In this document: piece after piece, positions 51,006 through 60,122 of the stretch
Numbering within the stretch: the stretch's first letter is position 1
Layout of the letters: each line of letters opens with the position of its first letter
DNA from: Planctomycetota bacterium
GTDB lineage: Bacteria > Planctomycetota > B15-G4
Assembly: GCA_021604805.1 (NCBI GenBank)
Contig: BQJR01000001.1
Coordinates: forward strand, 124,001-188,000
DNA length: 64,000 nucleotides
Direction: 5' to 3'
Made by a program: the position numbers and the translations under genes
The notes under the pieces: model-generated
Seen by the model: only the letters and a program-made list of their open reading frames with translations
The model's database searches: none
Told to the model about the DNA's origin: nothing

Positions 51006-52418
51006 ATGGACGCCCCCCAAGCCCTGCAAACCGCCCGCCGCGTCTGGAAGGACAGCATCCTTCCGCAGCTCGTCGACTACGTGGCGATTCCCAATGAATC
51101 GCCGCTCTTCGATCCGGACTGGGCGGCCAACGGGCACATGCATCGCGCGGTCGAGCTGGCCGCCGCTTGGTGTCGGGAGCGACCGCTAGAAGGGCTGCGT
51201 GTCGACGTCATCGAGCTCGAAGGCCGCACGCCGGTGCTGTTGCTCGAACTGCCCGGCGCTGTCGACGACACGGTGCTGCTCTACGGGCACCTCGACAAGC
51301 AGCCGCCCATGACCGGTTGGGAGCCCGGCCTCGGCCCGTGGAAGCCCGTGCTGCGCGACGGCAAGCTCTACGGTCGCGGTGGCGCCGACGACGGCTACGC
51401 AGTCTTCGCCTCCCTCACGGCGCTCGAGATCTTGCGCGAACAAGGTCGCGAACACGCGCGCTGCGTGGTGCTCATCGAGTGCTGCGAAGAGAGCGGCTCC
51501 GGCGACCTGCCCGCGTACATGGACGCGCTCTCCGACCGCATCGGCACACCCAGCTTGGTCGTCTGTCTCGATTCCGGTTGCGGCAACTACGATCAACTCT
51601 GGGCGACGACATCTCTGCGCGGCATGGCCGTGGGGGAGCTCGTGGTCGAAGGCCTGCGCGAGGGCGTGCACTCCGGCGACGCGGGCGGCATCGTGCCCGA
51701 GACCTTCCGCATCTTGCGTGAGCGTTTGTCTCGCCTGGAAGACGCGCAGACCGGCGAGTTGTTGCTGCCCGAGTTGCACGTGCCGATCCCCGAAGACCGT
51801 CGCGTGCAGGCCGCTGGCGCCGCGGAACAACTCGGCGACACCTTGGTGGAACGCTTTCCTTTCGCCGACGGCGTGAACTTGCCCGAGATCCGTGGCGCCG
51901 ACGCCGTGCTGGCGCGCACCTGGCGCCCAGCCTTGGCGATCACCGGCCAAGACGGCTTGCCCGCGCTGGCCAAGGCGGGCAACGTGATGCGCCCGCGCAC
52001 GGCGCTCAAGCTCTCTCTGCGGCTCCCGCCGAGTAGCGATGCGGCGAGCGCGCTGGAGGCCGTCAAGCGCGTGCTCGAAGAGCAGCCGTTGCCCGGCGCG
52101 CGCGTGCGTTTCGAGGCCGGCGAGAGCGCCGATGGCTGGAATTCGCCGCCGATGGCCGCGTGGCTGGAAGCTACGCTGCAGGAGGTCAGCGAGCAGCACT
52201 TCGGTCGTCCGGCCTGCTTGATGGGGGAGGGCGGCACGATCCCGTTCATGGGTATGCTGGGGGAGCGGTACCCCGAGGCGCAGTTCCTGATCACCGGAGT
52301 CTTGGGGCCTGGATCCAACGCTCACGGCCCGAACGAGTTCCTGCATCTCGCCACGGGTGAACGCCTCACGGCTTGCGTCGCGGGGGTGCTCGCTCGACAC
52401 GCGGAGCAGGCTGGCTAG
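51006..52418 (+). CDS. M20-family metallopeptidase (dipeptidase/carboxypeptidase type)
   Basis: 470 residues from ATG at 51006, AAGGAG upstream. Zinc-site motifs are complete: LLYGHLDKQPPM (H and D), GRGGADDGYA (bridging D), ECCEESGSGD (catalytic and ligand Glu), CLDSGCGNYDQL (ligand Asp) and HGPNEFLH (ligand His). The middle contains the family's dimerisation domain (LEVVGEL-like region at about 210-370). It is similar to carnosinase/DapE-like dipeptidases. Cytoplasmic, no signal. Divergent TetR gene next door probably controls it. Confidence 0.93.
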   Translation: MDAPQALQTARRVWKDSILPQLVDYVAIPNESPLFDPDWAANGHMHRAVELAAAWCRERPLEGLRVDVIELEGRTPVLLLELPGAVDDTVLLYGHLDKQPPMTGWEPGLGPWKPVLRDGKLYGRGGADDGYAVFASLTALEILREQGREHARCVVLIECCEESGSGDLPAYMDALSDRIGTPSLVVCLDSGCGNYDQLWATTSLRGMAVGELVVEGLREGVHSGDAGGIVPETFRILRERLSRLEDAQTGELLLPELHVPIPEDRRVQAAGAAEQLGDTLVERFPFADGVNLPEIRGADAVLARTWRPALAITGQDGLPALAKAGNVMRPRTALKLSLRLPPSSDAASALEAVKRVLEEQPLPGARVRFEAGESADGWNSPPMAAWLEATLQEVSEQHFGRPACLMGEGGTIPFMGMLGERYPEAQFLITGVLGPGSNAHGPNEFLHLATGERLTACVAGVLARHAEQAG

Positions 52419-52529
52419 AACCGGCGCCCGCTTCGGTTGCGCGTCATTTTTGTCGACAGAAGCACCGGGACGCACACATGGCCCTGCTCACAAGGCCTGC
52501 CCGATTCCCTCAACGCTGACGGTTTCCCC

Positions 52530-53495
52530 ATGCTCACTTCGCTGATCTCCGCACTCGTTTTCTCGCTCGCGGCGCTGCCCGCCCAGGCGCTTCACGTGCC
52601 CGGCGGCGATGCCTGGGTCACCGACATGAACGCGGCCCGCGCCCAGGCGCGCGAGGAAGGCAAAGACCTGCTCGTCGACTTCACCGGGTCCGATTGGTGC
52701 AGCGCCTGTGTCCAGCTCCACAAGGAAGTTTTCAGTCGGTCTGAGTTCCTGGAGCCTGTGCAAGAGGACTTCGTGCTGGTCGAACTCGACTTCCCCGAAC
52801 CGGGCGGCCCCACCTACAAGAGCATGCCGCAGGCGCTGCACGCGAAGAACGCGGCCGAGCAGCAGGCCTTCGGCGTGAACAGCTTCCCCAGCGTTTTCCT
52901 GATGACGGCCGACGGCGTGGCCTACGCCAGGACCGGCTACCGCCAAGGTGGTGCGAAGTCCTATCTGCGTCATCTCGCGCGCCTGCGCGAAGGCGAAGCG
53001 CGCAGCGTGGTGGCCAAGCAAGTCGAAGTCTTCCTGAGTGACGACGCGAGCGATGCGGCGCGTCTCGAAGCGGCCTACAGCATGTTGGGACGCGTGGTCG
53101 CAGCGCACGTGGATGCTGTGTACGACACGATCCGCGAGCTCGACCCCGAGGACAGTCGCGGCGTGATCGCGCCGCGCATGCTCGAGGCCTTCGCGCGCGA
53201 ACATCTCAACAGCGCGCCCGCCGATTGGTCCGTGCCGCAGCGTGCGCTCGAAGCGCTGGGCGAGCGCATGGCGTCGATGCAAGAGCAAGCGCTCTACCAC
53301 TACTACGACACGATCATCGCGTTGAACTTGGCGCAGCTCGCGCGCGCAGAAGCAGGGCTGGCTGAGATGCGTCGGATCGGTGGAGTGCGCAAAGACCTGC
53401 TCGGCATGCTGGAAAGCTGGCATGCGCGTTTGAGCGACGAGGCTTCGGCCTCGGCGGCCACGCCGGCGAACGACGGCGCGCCCAGCGAAGGCTGA
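52530..53495 (+). CDS. Secreted thioredoxin-like protein
   Basis: 321 residues from ATG at 52530, with signal peptide MLTSLISALVFSLAALPAQA. A thioredoxin-7-type domain follows with DFTGSDWCSACVQLHKEVF, where C57-S-A-C60 is the redox motif, then the cis-Pro region NSFPSVFLMTADG. The C-terminal half (about 180-321) is helical and charged, with an Ala/Glu-rich segment and a low-complexity tail. Likely a periplasmic disulfide reductase or oxidase; partner unknown. A TAGAAC hexamer near 52417 could serve as a distant promoter, but the 110-bp leader carries no clear ribosome-binding site. Confidence 0.88.
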   Translation: MLTSLISALVFSLAALPAQALHVPGGDAWVTDMNAARAQAREEGKDLLVDFTGSDWCSACVQLHKEVFSRSEFLEPVQEDFVLVELDFPEPGGPTYKSMPQALHAKNAAEQQAFGVNSFPSVFLMTADGVAYARTGYRQGGAKSYLRHLARLREGEARSVVAKQVEVFLSDDASDAARLEAAYSMLGRVVAAHVDAVYDTIRELDPEDSRGVIAPRMLEAFAREHLNSAPADWSVPQRALEALGERMASMQEQALYHYYDTIIALNLAQLARAEAGLAEMRRIGGVRKDLLGMLESWHARLSDEASASAATPANDGAPSEG

Positions 53496-53526
53496 ATGCA
53501 GCCGGGAGCTTCGCGGTCGTGACGCA

Positions 53527-53539
53527 CCGTGCGGCACGG
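53527..53539. terminator. Small hairpin between convergent genes
   Basis: CCGTG (53527-53531), CGG loop, CACGG (53535-53539). A 5-bp stem with no T-tract, between genes ending at 53495 and 53554. Weak. Confidence 0.3.
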
Positions 53540-53553
53540 ACGCGCGCGTTGCA

Positions 53554-54396
53554 TCAGGCGGTGGGGGGCGCGTCACCCACCGCACCGCGGCCACCGCGGC
53601 CCAGGTACACGTCGAAGCGTGTCGTGCGGCCGCCGTCCACCGTGAGGTCGGGCGCTCGCGAGGCTTGAAGTGCTGGCGAGCCACGCGGCCGCCGCACGAC
53701 GACACGTGCGGCGGGGGCCGCGAGCGCCGCGGCGAGCAGCTCCGTGGCGTCGAGATCCGCGCCCACCACCGCAGCCGCCAGTCGCAAGGGCAACCGGACC
53801 AAGGCGCTGCTCTCGCGCCCCGGGAACATCGGGTCCATGAGCAACACGGGCGCGGCCCCCATGGTCGGGTTCGGGGCGTCGAAGCCGAGTGCCGAGTCGT
53901 CCTGCACGAACTCCCAGCTGATGCGTTCGCAGACCGCGCGCAGCCGTGGTTCACGGTGCGCGCGGGCCAAGCCGTCTTCGAGCAGCGCCGCCATCACCGG
54001 CGAACGTTCGCGCGCGTGGACGCGACAGCCCAGCGTGCTCAAGAGCGCCGTGTCGCGCGCCCAGCCCAGCGTGAGATCCACCACGGCTGGGCGCTTGCCG
54101 TCGCGTGCGCCGACAGCGCGCGCCAAGGCTTCCTTGGTGCTGACGCCGCGGCGCAGCCGGTCGCCGAGTGCGCCGTCTACGAGATTCACCTGGGCACGAC
54201 CGCGCAAGCTGCCTTCGCGCCCGACGAGCCAGAGGCCCTGGGTGTCTCGCTCGAGCACGACCGCGGCGCGCTCGAAGGCGTCGTGAGGGAGGACGGGCCA
54301 GTCGGCCAGCGCGGCCCAGCGCGCGAGATCGGGGTCGGCGTCGAGCGTGTCGGCGCACACGGCGGGGCGAAGCAGGGATTCGGTCACTCGAGTCAC
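53554..54396 (-). CDS. rsmJ: RsmJ-like 16S rRNA guanine-N2 methyltransferase
   Basis: 280 residues from GTG at 54396. The AdoMet-binding stretch VVDLTLGWARDTALLSTLGCRVHARERSPVMAALLEDGLARA, and later VLLMDPMFPGRESSALVRLPLRL and RVVVRRPRGSPAL, follow the RsmJ (YhiQ) order, in which the target is G1516 of 16S rRNA. The N-terminal about 100 residues are a family-typical extension. The DPMFP motif (in place of DPMYP) and RP are intact. A TATCCT hexamer lies 6 nt upstream of the GTG on the minus strand with no ribosome-binding site. Confidence 0.85.
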   Translation of the reverse strand: MTRVTESLLRPAVCADTLDADPDLARWAALADWPVLPHDAFERAAVVLERDTQGLWLVGREGSLRGRAQVNLVDGALGDRLRRGVSTKEALARAVGARDGKRPAVVDLTLGWARDTALLSTLGCRVHARERSPVMAALLEDGLARAHREPRLRAVCERISWEFVQDDSALGFDAPNPTMGAAPVLLMDPMFPGRESSALVRLPLRLAAAVVGADLDATELLAAALAAPAARVVVRRPRGSPALQASRAPDLTVDGGRTTRFDVYLGRGGRGAVGDAPPTA

Positions 54397-54402
54397 GCCG
54401 GG

Positions 54403-54408
54403 AGGATA
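54403..54408 (-). promoter_or_regulatory. Candidate -10 box TATCCT, leaderless-type
   Basis: On the minus strand TATCCT is 6 nt before the GTG at 54396. The longer in-frame ATG (54417) lies upstream of it and is unlikely. Confidence 0.45.
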
Positions 54409-54472
54409 GCGAGGCAAGCGGTGACTCCGAGTCCCCGTAAGGCTGGCGCGCGCTCCCCATCAACTCTTGGTT

Positions 54473-54493
54473 CTGCATAATATGGATTATCAG
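54473..54493. promoter_or_regulatory. AT-rich imperfect palindrome in a divergent gap
   Basis: CTG-c-ATAAT, ATGG loop, ATTAT-CAG: an 8-bp inverted repeat with one bulged base, in an AT-rich patch that contrasts with the GC-rich surroundings. It lies between the divergent rsmJ and glycosyltransferase-like genes and may be an operator or an upstream promoter element. Confidence 0.35.
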
Positions 54494-54555
54494 ACCTTAT
54501 GGATCGTGTTTTGGGGGGCCCTGCCCCAGCTTTCGAGCCTTTCGAGCAACTTGGT

Positions 54556-54561
54556 TAGGAT
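54556..54561 (+). promoter_or_regulatory. Candidate -10 box TAGGAT, leaderless-type
   Basis: TAGGAT, 9 nt before the ATG at 54571, no ribosome-binding site. A poor -35-like TTTCGA occurs near 54531. Confidence 0.45.
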
Positions 54562-54570
54562 CCCTGCCCG

Positions 54571-56319
54571 ATGACCACACCCGAGCCCGAACTCCCCGCC
54601 ATGCAGAGCCCCACGCCGGTCGCCGCGCCGCCAGCCGCTGCGCGCGGCGGACCGTGGCTGGGCTTCGTGATCGTGCTCGCGCTGGGCGTCGGGCTGCGCG
54701 TCCTCCTGGCCACGACCGCCGACGACCCCGCGATGCCCGCCGCGCCCGCTTGGGAAACCGAGAGCTTGCTGCTGAGTCTCGAGGCGCCGGACTGGCCGGC
54801 CATGAACGGCATGCGCCCGGCTGGCCTGTTGGGTTTGCACGACCGGGTGGCGGAGTTGTCGAGCATCGGATCGCGAGACGAGGCCCGCATGCTGGGCTTC
54901 GGGCTGTCGCTGCTGAGCTTGGTCTCGATGGTGTTCGGGGCTTGGTTCCTGTCGGCGCGGCTGGGCTTCACGCGGCGTCGACTGCTCCCGCTGGTCGGTG
55001 GCGTCACGCTGCTCTGGGCCTTGCATCCGTCGAGCTTGCTGGCGGCCAGAGCTCCCAGTGCCGAGGCTTGGATGGCGGCCGCGGCGCCGCTCGCTCTGCT
55101 GGGTTGCGCGGCTGCAGCGAGCCGTCGGCCATGGCTCGGGGCCTTGGTCTTGGGGCTCTGCCTCGGGGTCGTGTTGGCGCTGGGAGGCATGCTCTGGGGC
55201 GCTGCCGTCGCTGCCGGGGGCCTCGCCTTCTTGCTGCCGATTCCGCGCCCCGCCAGCGCGCTGCGTGTGCTGCTCGTGGCCTTCGTCGCGGGGGGCGTGT
55301 GGGCGGCCAGTGAAGGCGTCGACGGAGAACGCGTCGGCCTCGGACCCGACGCGGCCTGGGGCTACGTCGCGCTCGATTGGCTCGCACCCGATCACGCACG
55401 CTTCCAGGACATGCCCTGGGCGCTCGAGAAGCGCCACGCTGAGGTGCGTCATCTCGCGCTCGAAGCGGCACAGACCCGCGGCACGCTGAGCTGGCTCGGC
55501 GAGTTGCCTGGGCGCGTGCTGCGCTTGGGCTTCTCTCCGGCGCGCCTGCAGGTGCTCGCGCAACAGGCGGCGGCGCTCACGGAGCCCGAGCTGGTCACGC
55601 CGATTCGCCGAAGCCTTGGCGTGCTCGACGTGCTCTGGCGGGGCGGCTGTCTGCTCTTCGCGTGCACGGTGCTCGGCCTGTTCCGTGGTGTCGGTGAGAG
55701 CTCGGCCTGGCCGCGCGTGGCGATGGCGGTGGCGGTCTGCTCACTCGCGCTCGTCTGCGCGGCACTCGCCAGCTCCCCACTCGCGTTGCTCCCCTTCGAC
55801 GTGCTGCTCATCGCCACAGCTGGCGCAGGCTTCGCGGGGGCCCAAGAGAACGGCGGCTGGACGCGTCGCATCGCGTTCGTGCTGGGCGGACTCTTGTTGC
55901 TGAGTTTCTGTTACGTGTGTGGCCTCGAAGATGCGTCCAGCAACGACGAGCTGTGGCACCGCGGCGAACGATTCGACCAAGGCCCGCGCCTGCTCGCGCT
56001 GCTCGAACAACCCGGCGAGTCCTCGCTCGACGACGAACTCTGGATCGGTTCGCTGTATCTCGAGGACAGCACGCCCTTCTTGCGGCAACCCGAGTTGGCC
56101 AAAGCGCACGCCGTCGAGGCCACCCATCTCGACCCCGAGTCGGAGCTCACGATCTCCTTGCTCGTGCGCGCCATGGCGGCCCACGGTGACTACAAAGAGG
56201 CCGCAGGCATGGCATTAGACGCCTACGAAGCCACAGGTCGTTTCTCGAAGCGGTTGATGGTGTTGCTGCACTGGGTGCAAGACGAGATGCGCAAGAACCG
56301 GGCCCCCGCCGTCCGCTGA
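54571..56319 (+). CDS. Multi-pass membrane protein, glycosyltransferase (GT-C-like), with helical C-tail
   Basis: 582 residues. About 10-11 membrane helices are spread through residues 30-455, with acidic residues soon after TM1 (TTADDPAMPAAPAWETES), a feature of GT-C glycosyltransferases that use lipid-linked sugars, although the standard DxD is not clear-cut. The C-terminal cytoplasmic or periplasmic part (about 460-582) is helical and TPR-like. I cannot name the sugar or acceptor; an O-antigen or protein mannosyltransferase-type role is one possibility. The start follows a TAGGAT hexamer. The AT-rich palindrome upstream may regulate it. Confidence 0.65.
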   Translation: MTTPEPELPAMQSPTPVAAPPAAARGGPWLGFVIVLALGVGLRVLLATTADDPAMPAAPAWETESLLLSLEAPDWPAMNGMRPAGLLGLHDRVAELSSIGSRDEARMLGFGLSLLSLVSMVFGAWFLSARLGFTRRRLLPLVGGVTLLWALHPSSLLAARAPSAEAWMAAAAPLALLGCAAAASRRPWLGALVLGLCLGVVLALGGMLWGAAVAAGGLAFLLPIPRPASALRVLLVAFVAGGVWAASEGVDGERVGLGPDAAWGYVALDWLAPDHARFQDMPWALEKRHAEVRHLALEAAQTRGTLSWLGELPGRVLRLGFSPARLQVLAQQAAALTEPELVTPIRRSLGVLDVLWRGGCLLFACTVLGLFRGVGESSAWPRVAMAVAVCSLALVCAALASSPLALLPFDVLLIATAGAGFAGAQENGGWTRRIAFVLGGLLLLSFCYVCGLEDASSNDELWHRGERFDQGPRLLALLEQPGESSLDDELWIGSLYLEDSTPFLRQPELAKAHAVEATHLDPESELTISLLVRAMAAHGDYKEAAGMALDAYEATGRFSKRLMVLLHWVQDEMRKNRAPAVR

Positions 56320-56384
56320 GAGCTCTTTTTCTTGGATCGGGCCTCTGCGTCGCGCAGAATTCGCGGACGCGGGAGGTGCTTTGC

Positions 56385-57152
56385 ATGGATGCTGAGCCGG
56401 TGGAAGGAACGCAGGTCGACGACTCGGGATCCCCCGAGCGTGTCGACGAGTTGCTCGAGCGCGCGCACGAAGCGCGACTGTCGCAAGCCGGTCGGCTGCT
56501 CGGTGGCATCGTCCACGAGATCAAGAATCCGCTGGCGGTGATCCAGGGTTACGCGCAGTTGCTGCGCGAACGCATCTCGGATCCCGACGACCGCGAAGAC
56601 CTCGAACGCCTGCTCGACGAGTCACGTCGGCTCGGCACGCTGGTGGAAGACATGCTGGGCTTCGTGCGCCGCGGACAGGACGGCGCGGAAACCGTGGACC
56701 TCAACCGCGTGGCGGAGAGCGCGCTCAACCTGATGCAACACGCACTGCGCCAAGCGCGCGTGAACGTGGTCGCCAACTTGGGCGACGTGCCGAGCCTGGC
56801 GCGCGGACAACACGGCGTCTACGTGCAGGTGTTGATGAACCTGATCGCCAACGCGCTGCACGCGATGCGCGAGGCCGGCACCTTGCACCCCCACCTCACC
56901 CTGCGCATCCAGGACGGCACGACCGGCCGCGTGCAGATCGTGGTCGCGAACAACGGCCCCCCCATCCACGCGGAGCTCGCCGAGCGCATCTTCACGCCCT
57001 TCGTCACCACGCGACCCGAGGGCGGCGGCACGGGCTTGGGCTTGGCGCTCTGCCGTGACATCCTGCAGCGCTACCAAGGCGACATCACACTCGACCCGCC
57101 GTCGGAGCGAGAACCTGGCGCCAGCTTCCGAGTGGACGTGCCGCGCGCATGA
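56385..57152 (+). CDS. Soluble histidine kinase without sensor domain
   Basis: 255 residues from ATG at 56385, GGAGG upstream. The dimerisation/phosphoacceptor helix has GGIVHEIKNPLAVIQGYAQLLRE (His44). The ATPase has the N-box NLIANALHAM, G1/F boxes (FTPFVTTRPEGGGTGLGLALCRDIL) and GASFRVDVP. There is no membrane segment, PAS or receiver domain, so the signal must reach the first 40 residues or an interacting protein. No response regulator is encoded in the window. The stop overlaps the CvpA-like gene by 4 bp (ATGA), which suggests linkage to an inner-membrane partner. Confidence 0.93.
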   Translation: MDAEPVEGTQVDDSGSPERVDELLERAHEARLSQAGRLLGGIVHEIKNPLAVIQGYAQLLRERISDPDDREDLERLLDESRRLGTLVEDMLGFVRRGQDGAETVDLNRVAESALNLMQHALRQARVNVVANLGDVPSLARGQHGVYVQVLMNLIANALHAMREAGTLHPHLTLRIQDGTTGRVQIVVANNGPPIHAELAERIFTPFVTTRPEGGGTGLGLALCRDILQRYQGDITLDPPSEREPGASFRVDVPRA

Positions 57153-57718
57153 TGAATGAGGACCAAGTGATGGACGCTGCGGAGACTCTCGCTTTCGTCG
57201 ACATGGGCGCGCTGATCGTGTTGCTCTCGCTGGGCGTGTTGGGTGCGATCAAGGGCGCCGTGCGCATCGTGATCGGTCTGGTGTCACTGAGCGTGGGCGT
57301 GGTGCTCGCAGGACGTTTCGGCGGGGAACTCAACGCCGAGAGCTGGCCCGTGATCACCGGCTTCGACGACCCGCAGCGCGTAGGTGGCTTGGTGGGCTGC
57401 GCGCTCGTGTTCGTGGTCGCGATCGTGCTCGGCGCGCTGCTCGCCAAGTTCGTCCGCAAGGCCGTCGAAGACTCCAACCTCGGAGGCATGGACCGACTGA
57501 TCGGGTTGCTGCTCGGTTTCGCGCAAGGTGCGCTGTGGGTCAGCTTGCTGGTCGTGGGCGCCAAGGCGCTCGCTGTCCCGAGCCTCGACGCCGAACTCGA
57601 AGACAGTCAGGCCTTGCGGGGCACGCGCGAGCTCGTGCTCGTGACGCGCGGCTTCGCGTCCTCCGGAAAGATCCGCGACTTCCTCGACGCCACGCTCGAC
57701 CTCCCCACCGAGGACTGA
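57149..57718 (+). CDS. CvpA-family membrane protein
   Basis: 189 residues, three to four membrane helices (about 20-35, 38-55, 75-95, 110-130). The pattern LAFVDMGALIVLLSLGVLGAIKGAVRIVIGLVSLSVGVVLAGRF, RVGGLVGCALVFVVAIVLGALLAKFVRKAVE and NLGGMDRLIGLLLGFAQGALWV is typical of CvpA, needed for colicin V export in E. coli and often linked to envelope homeostasis. The C-terminal tail is acidic and soluble. It is co-translated with the histidine kinase. Convergent with the cytochrome lipoprotein gene 23 bp downstream. Confidence 0.88.
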   Translation: MMNEDQVMDAAETLAFVDMGALIVLLSLGVLGAIKGAVRIVIGLVSLSVGVVLAGRFGGELNAESWPVITGFDDPQRVGGLVGCALVFVVAIVLGALLAKFVRKAVEDSNLGGMDRLIGLLLGFAQGALWVSLLVVGAKALAVPSLDAELEDSQALRGTRELVLVTRGFASSGKIRDFLDATLDLPTED

Positions 57719-57741
57719 ACGCCGCCCACGGAGCTCGGGAG

Positions 57742-59931
57742 TCAGCGCACGTTGTGCGTGCGCATCATCTCCGCGACGTCGTCGTCGGCCGGGTACTTGT
57801 TGCGCAGCGTGATCAACAGGTCGGAACCCTTCTCCACGTAGCCGGCGGCGAAGTAGGCGCGCACCTGCATCTTGCGCATGTCCACGGTGCGGTAGTCGAT
57901 CTCGACCTCGGGCGGCAAGAACTGTTCCATCGTGGCGACGGCGCGTTCGGCGTTGCGCACCGAAGGGTCGGTGGCGTCGAGCAGCAAGCGCACGACCTGC
58001 ATGTTGAGTTGCGGTTCGCCCGCGCGTGAGACCAGCGCGGCTTCGAGCACGCGGATCGCGCCGCTCGAGTAACCGGCGCGGTCGAGCAGGCTCGCGGCGT
58101 CGATGATCGGCAAGACCTCGGTGCTCTGCGCCACGGTGGCGTAGCGCACGAAGCCGTCGATCGCCTGGTCACGCTGACCCAGGCCGAGCAAGGCGCGCGC
58201 CTCGAGGTAATGGTCGAACTCGTTGCCGGTGCCGGCCTCGCGCAGCTCCGCGATACGAGTGAGCGTGGCTTGACGCGCCTGCACGAGCGCGGGGTCGTCG
58301 ACACGCATGGGCGGACAGGCGATGGCGTCGAGATCGTGTTCGAGCTCGAAGTCCGGGTCGCGCCGGTTCGTGTGACAGCGAGAGCAGCGTTCGCCGATGG
58401 TCTTGCGCTCACCGTCGAAGTGTCGCGGGTTCGTGTGACCGCGCGGCGAGATCACGTGCACCTGATTGGCCTGGTGACAGTTCCAGCAGGTCACGGCGCC
58501 CAGCGGATCCTCGAGCCGCACGTCGTTGAAGCCGCCGTCTTCGCGGTAGCCGGTGGCGTGGCAGATCAGGCAGCTGCCGTCGCGCGAGCGTTCGATGGTG
58601 CGCAGGTTGTCCACGGCGGCGGCGTGGTCGGTGCCCTGCCAGAAGCTGACCTGGTCCGCGTGACAACTCACGCAGGTCTCGGTCTTGGGGATCTTGCTCT
58701 GCCAGATCATCTCCTCGAGCGGCACGCGCGTGACCAACTCGAGCGCGGCGTTGGTGGCCGGCCCTTGCTGGGCGAGGTACGGCAGCACGGGGTTGTCCTC
58801 GGAGGTCGGCGACAGCTCGGCGCGGTGGTGCTCGATGTAGGTGCCGTCGAACTGTTCGGCCTGCGCGAGCCAGGCTATGTCTTCTTCGAAGCGGCCCATG
58901 AAGTCGAGGAACACCTGCGGGTTGTGCGGCGAGATGTACTGCGCGAGTTCTTCGGGGTCGCTGGTGCCGTACTCCTCGATGCTCTCGTCGAGCGAGCGTT
59001 GGTTCTTGGCGATGTCGCGACGCATCGGGTCGAGCGGCGACTGGTTCGCGAAAGTGAGGTTGCCGTCGCGGACGTTGAGCGTGGTGAGCGCGAGCTCGCG
59101 GCCTTGCGTGCGCATCGTCATCAGGCCCACGCCGTCGATGAGTGTCATGCGGTCGGCAGCCACGCCCGGGTCGGCGGTGCCGAGCACGAAGCGCACGCCC
59201 TCGATCTGGGCCAGCTCGCCATTCGTCTGCTGACTCAAGTTGCTGTAGATCAGCACGATGTCGACTTGGTCCTCTTCGCGCAGCACACGCACCTTCTCTT
59301 CGGCCACGGCGATCGGTGGACGCAGCGTGCCGAGCTCGGCGTCGTGCACTTCGATGTCGCTGCCCGTGCGCGCGGGCGGGATCAGGCCGAGGAAGCCGAT
59401 GCGCAGGCCGTCGTGCTCCACCACCAGGCGGTCTCGGAGGATGTCTTCGAAGCCTTCGACCTCGAGGTTGGAGATGAGGGGCTCGAGGCCGGCGTCGCGA
59501 GCGCGTGAGAGCAGCGAGGCGTAGCCCATGGCGAAGTCGCCGTGGCCCGGCACGTAGACCTCCACGCCGGCAGCCTTGAGTGCGTGCAGCAAGGGCTCTG
59601 AGCGTCCGCGGGCTCCGAGCTGCGACGCCTTGTGCTGCGTCATCGAAGGGCTCCAGAACACCGCGTCGCCGACGCAGGCGAGGATCACGCGATCACCCTC
59701 GGTTCGGAGTTGCTCCGCGTACTCGAGGGCCGCGGGAAGCGGCTGGATCTCGTCGGGGTTGCAGGGCACGCCCTCGGCGAAGCCCTGCAGGCGCGAGAAG
59801 CTCAGCAGGTGGAAGGTGCTGTTGATGCCCGCTTGTTGGGCGGTGGAATCGGGCGCCTTGTCGTCGTCGCCACCGGAACAGCCGGAGAGCACGAGGGCCA
59901 GCGAGACGAAGATGAGCAAGATTCGGGGCAC
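57742..59931 (-). CDS. Lipoprotein with phosphatase-like N-domain, tetraheme cytochrome c and TPR-like C-domain
   Basis: 729 residues from GTG at 59931 (GGGGGAG upstream). Signal peptide and LSGC lipobox (Cys18). Residues about 40-300 follow the layout of 5'-nucleotidase-like metallophosphoesterases (CVGDA, GVEVYVPGHGDFAMG, ISNLEVEG, GLRIGFLGLI), but the expected GNHEFD reads GHGDFA and the first DxH motif is missing, so it is probably catalytically dead. Four CxxCH haem motifs follow (420-424, 454-458, 482-486, 516-520), with spacing like cytochrome c554-type tetraheme proteins. Residues about 555-729 look TPR-like. Probably an exoplasmic redox lipoprotein. Divergent from the ABC exporter genes. 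Confidence 0.9.
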   Translation of the reverse strand: MPRILLIFVSLALVLSGCSGGDDDKAPDSTAQQAGINSTFHLLSFSRLQGFAEGVPCNPDEIQPLPAALEYAEQLRTEGDRVILACVGDAVFWSPSMTQHKASQLGARGRSEPLLHALKAAGVEVYVPGHGDFAMGYASLLSRARDAGLEPLISNLEVEGFEDILRDRLVVEHDGLRIGFLGLIPPARTGSDIEVHDAELGTLRPPIAVAEEKVRVLREEDQVDIVLIYSNLSQQTNGELAQIEGVRFVLGTADPGVAADRMTLIDGVGLMTMRTQGRELALTTLNVRDGNLTFANQSPLDPMRRDIAKNQRSLDESIEEYGTSDPEELAQYISPHNPQVFLDFMGRFEEDIAWLAQAEQFDGTYIEHHRAELSPTSEDNPVLPYLAQQGPATNAALELVTRVPLEEMIWQSKIPKTETCVSCHADQVSFWQGTDHAAAVDNLRTIERSRDGSCLICHATGYREDGGFNDVRLEDPLGAVTCWNCHQANQVHVISPRGHTNPRHFDGERKTIGERCSRCHTNRRDPDFELEHDLDAIACPPMRVDDPALVQARQATLTRIAELREAGTGNEFDHYLEARALLGLGQRDQAIDGFVRYATVAQSTEVLPIIDAASLLDRAGYSSGAIRVLEAALVSRAGEPQLNMQVVRLLLDATDPSVRNAERAVATMEQFLPPEVEIDYRTVDMRKMQVRAYFAAGYVEKGSDLLITLRNKYPADDDVAEMMRTHNVR

Positions 59932-60122
59932 GATGGCTCCCCCTACGGGCGATGCGCGGACAGCGATAGGCGCCCATCAAATCTCGCACACGGGCGCGAT
60001 GCAACCGAAGCTCGCGGCTCGGGGCGGAATGGCGGGCCGGTGGCAGGCTGGGAAGCGCCCCGGGTGTACGCCACAATGCCGCGCTCGTTTCCGAACGCCC
60101 CGAACGCCGGAGCCCGCCGCGC

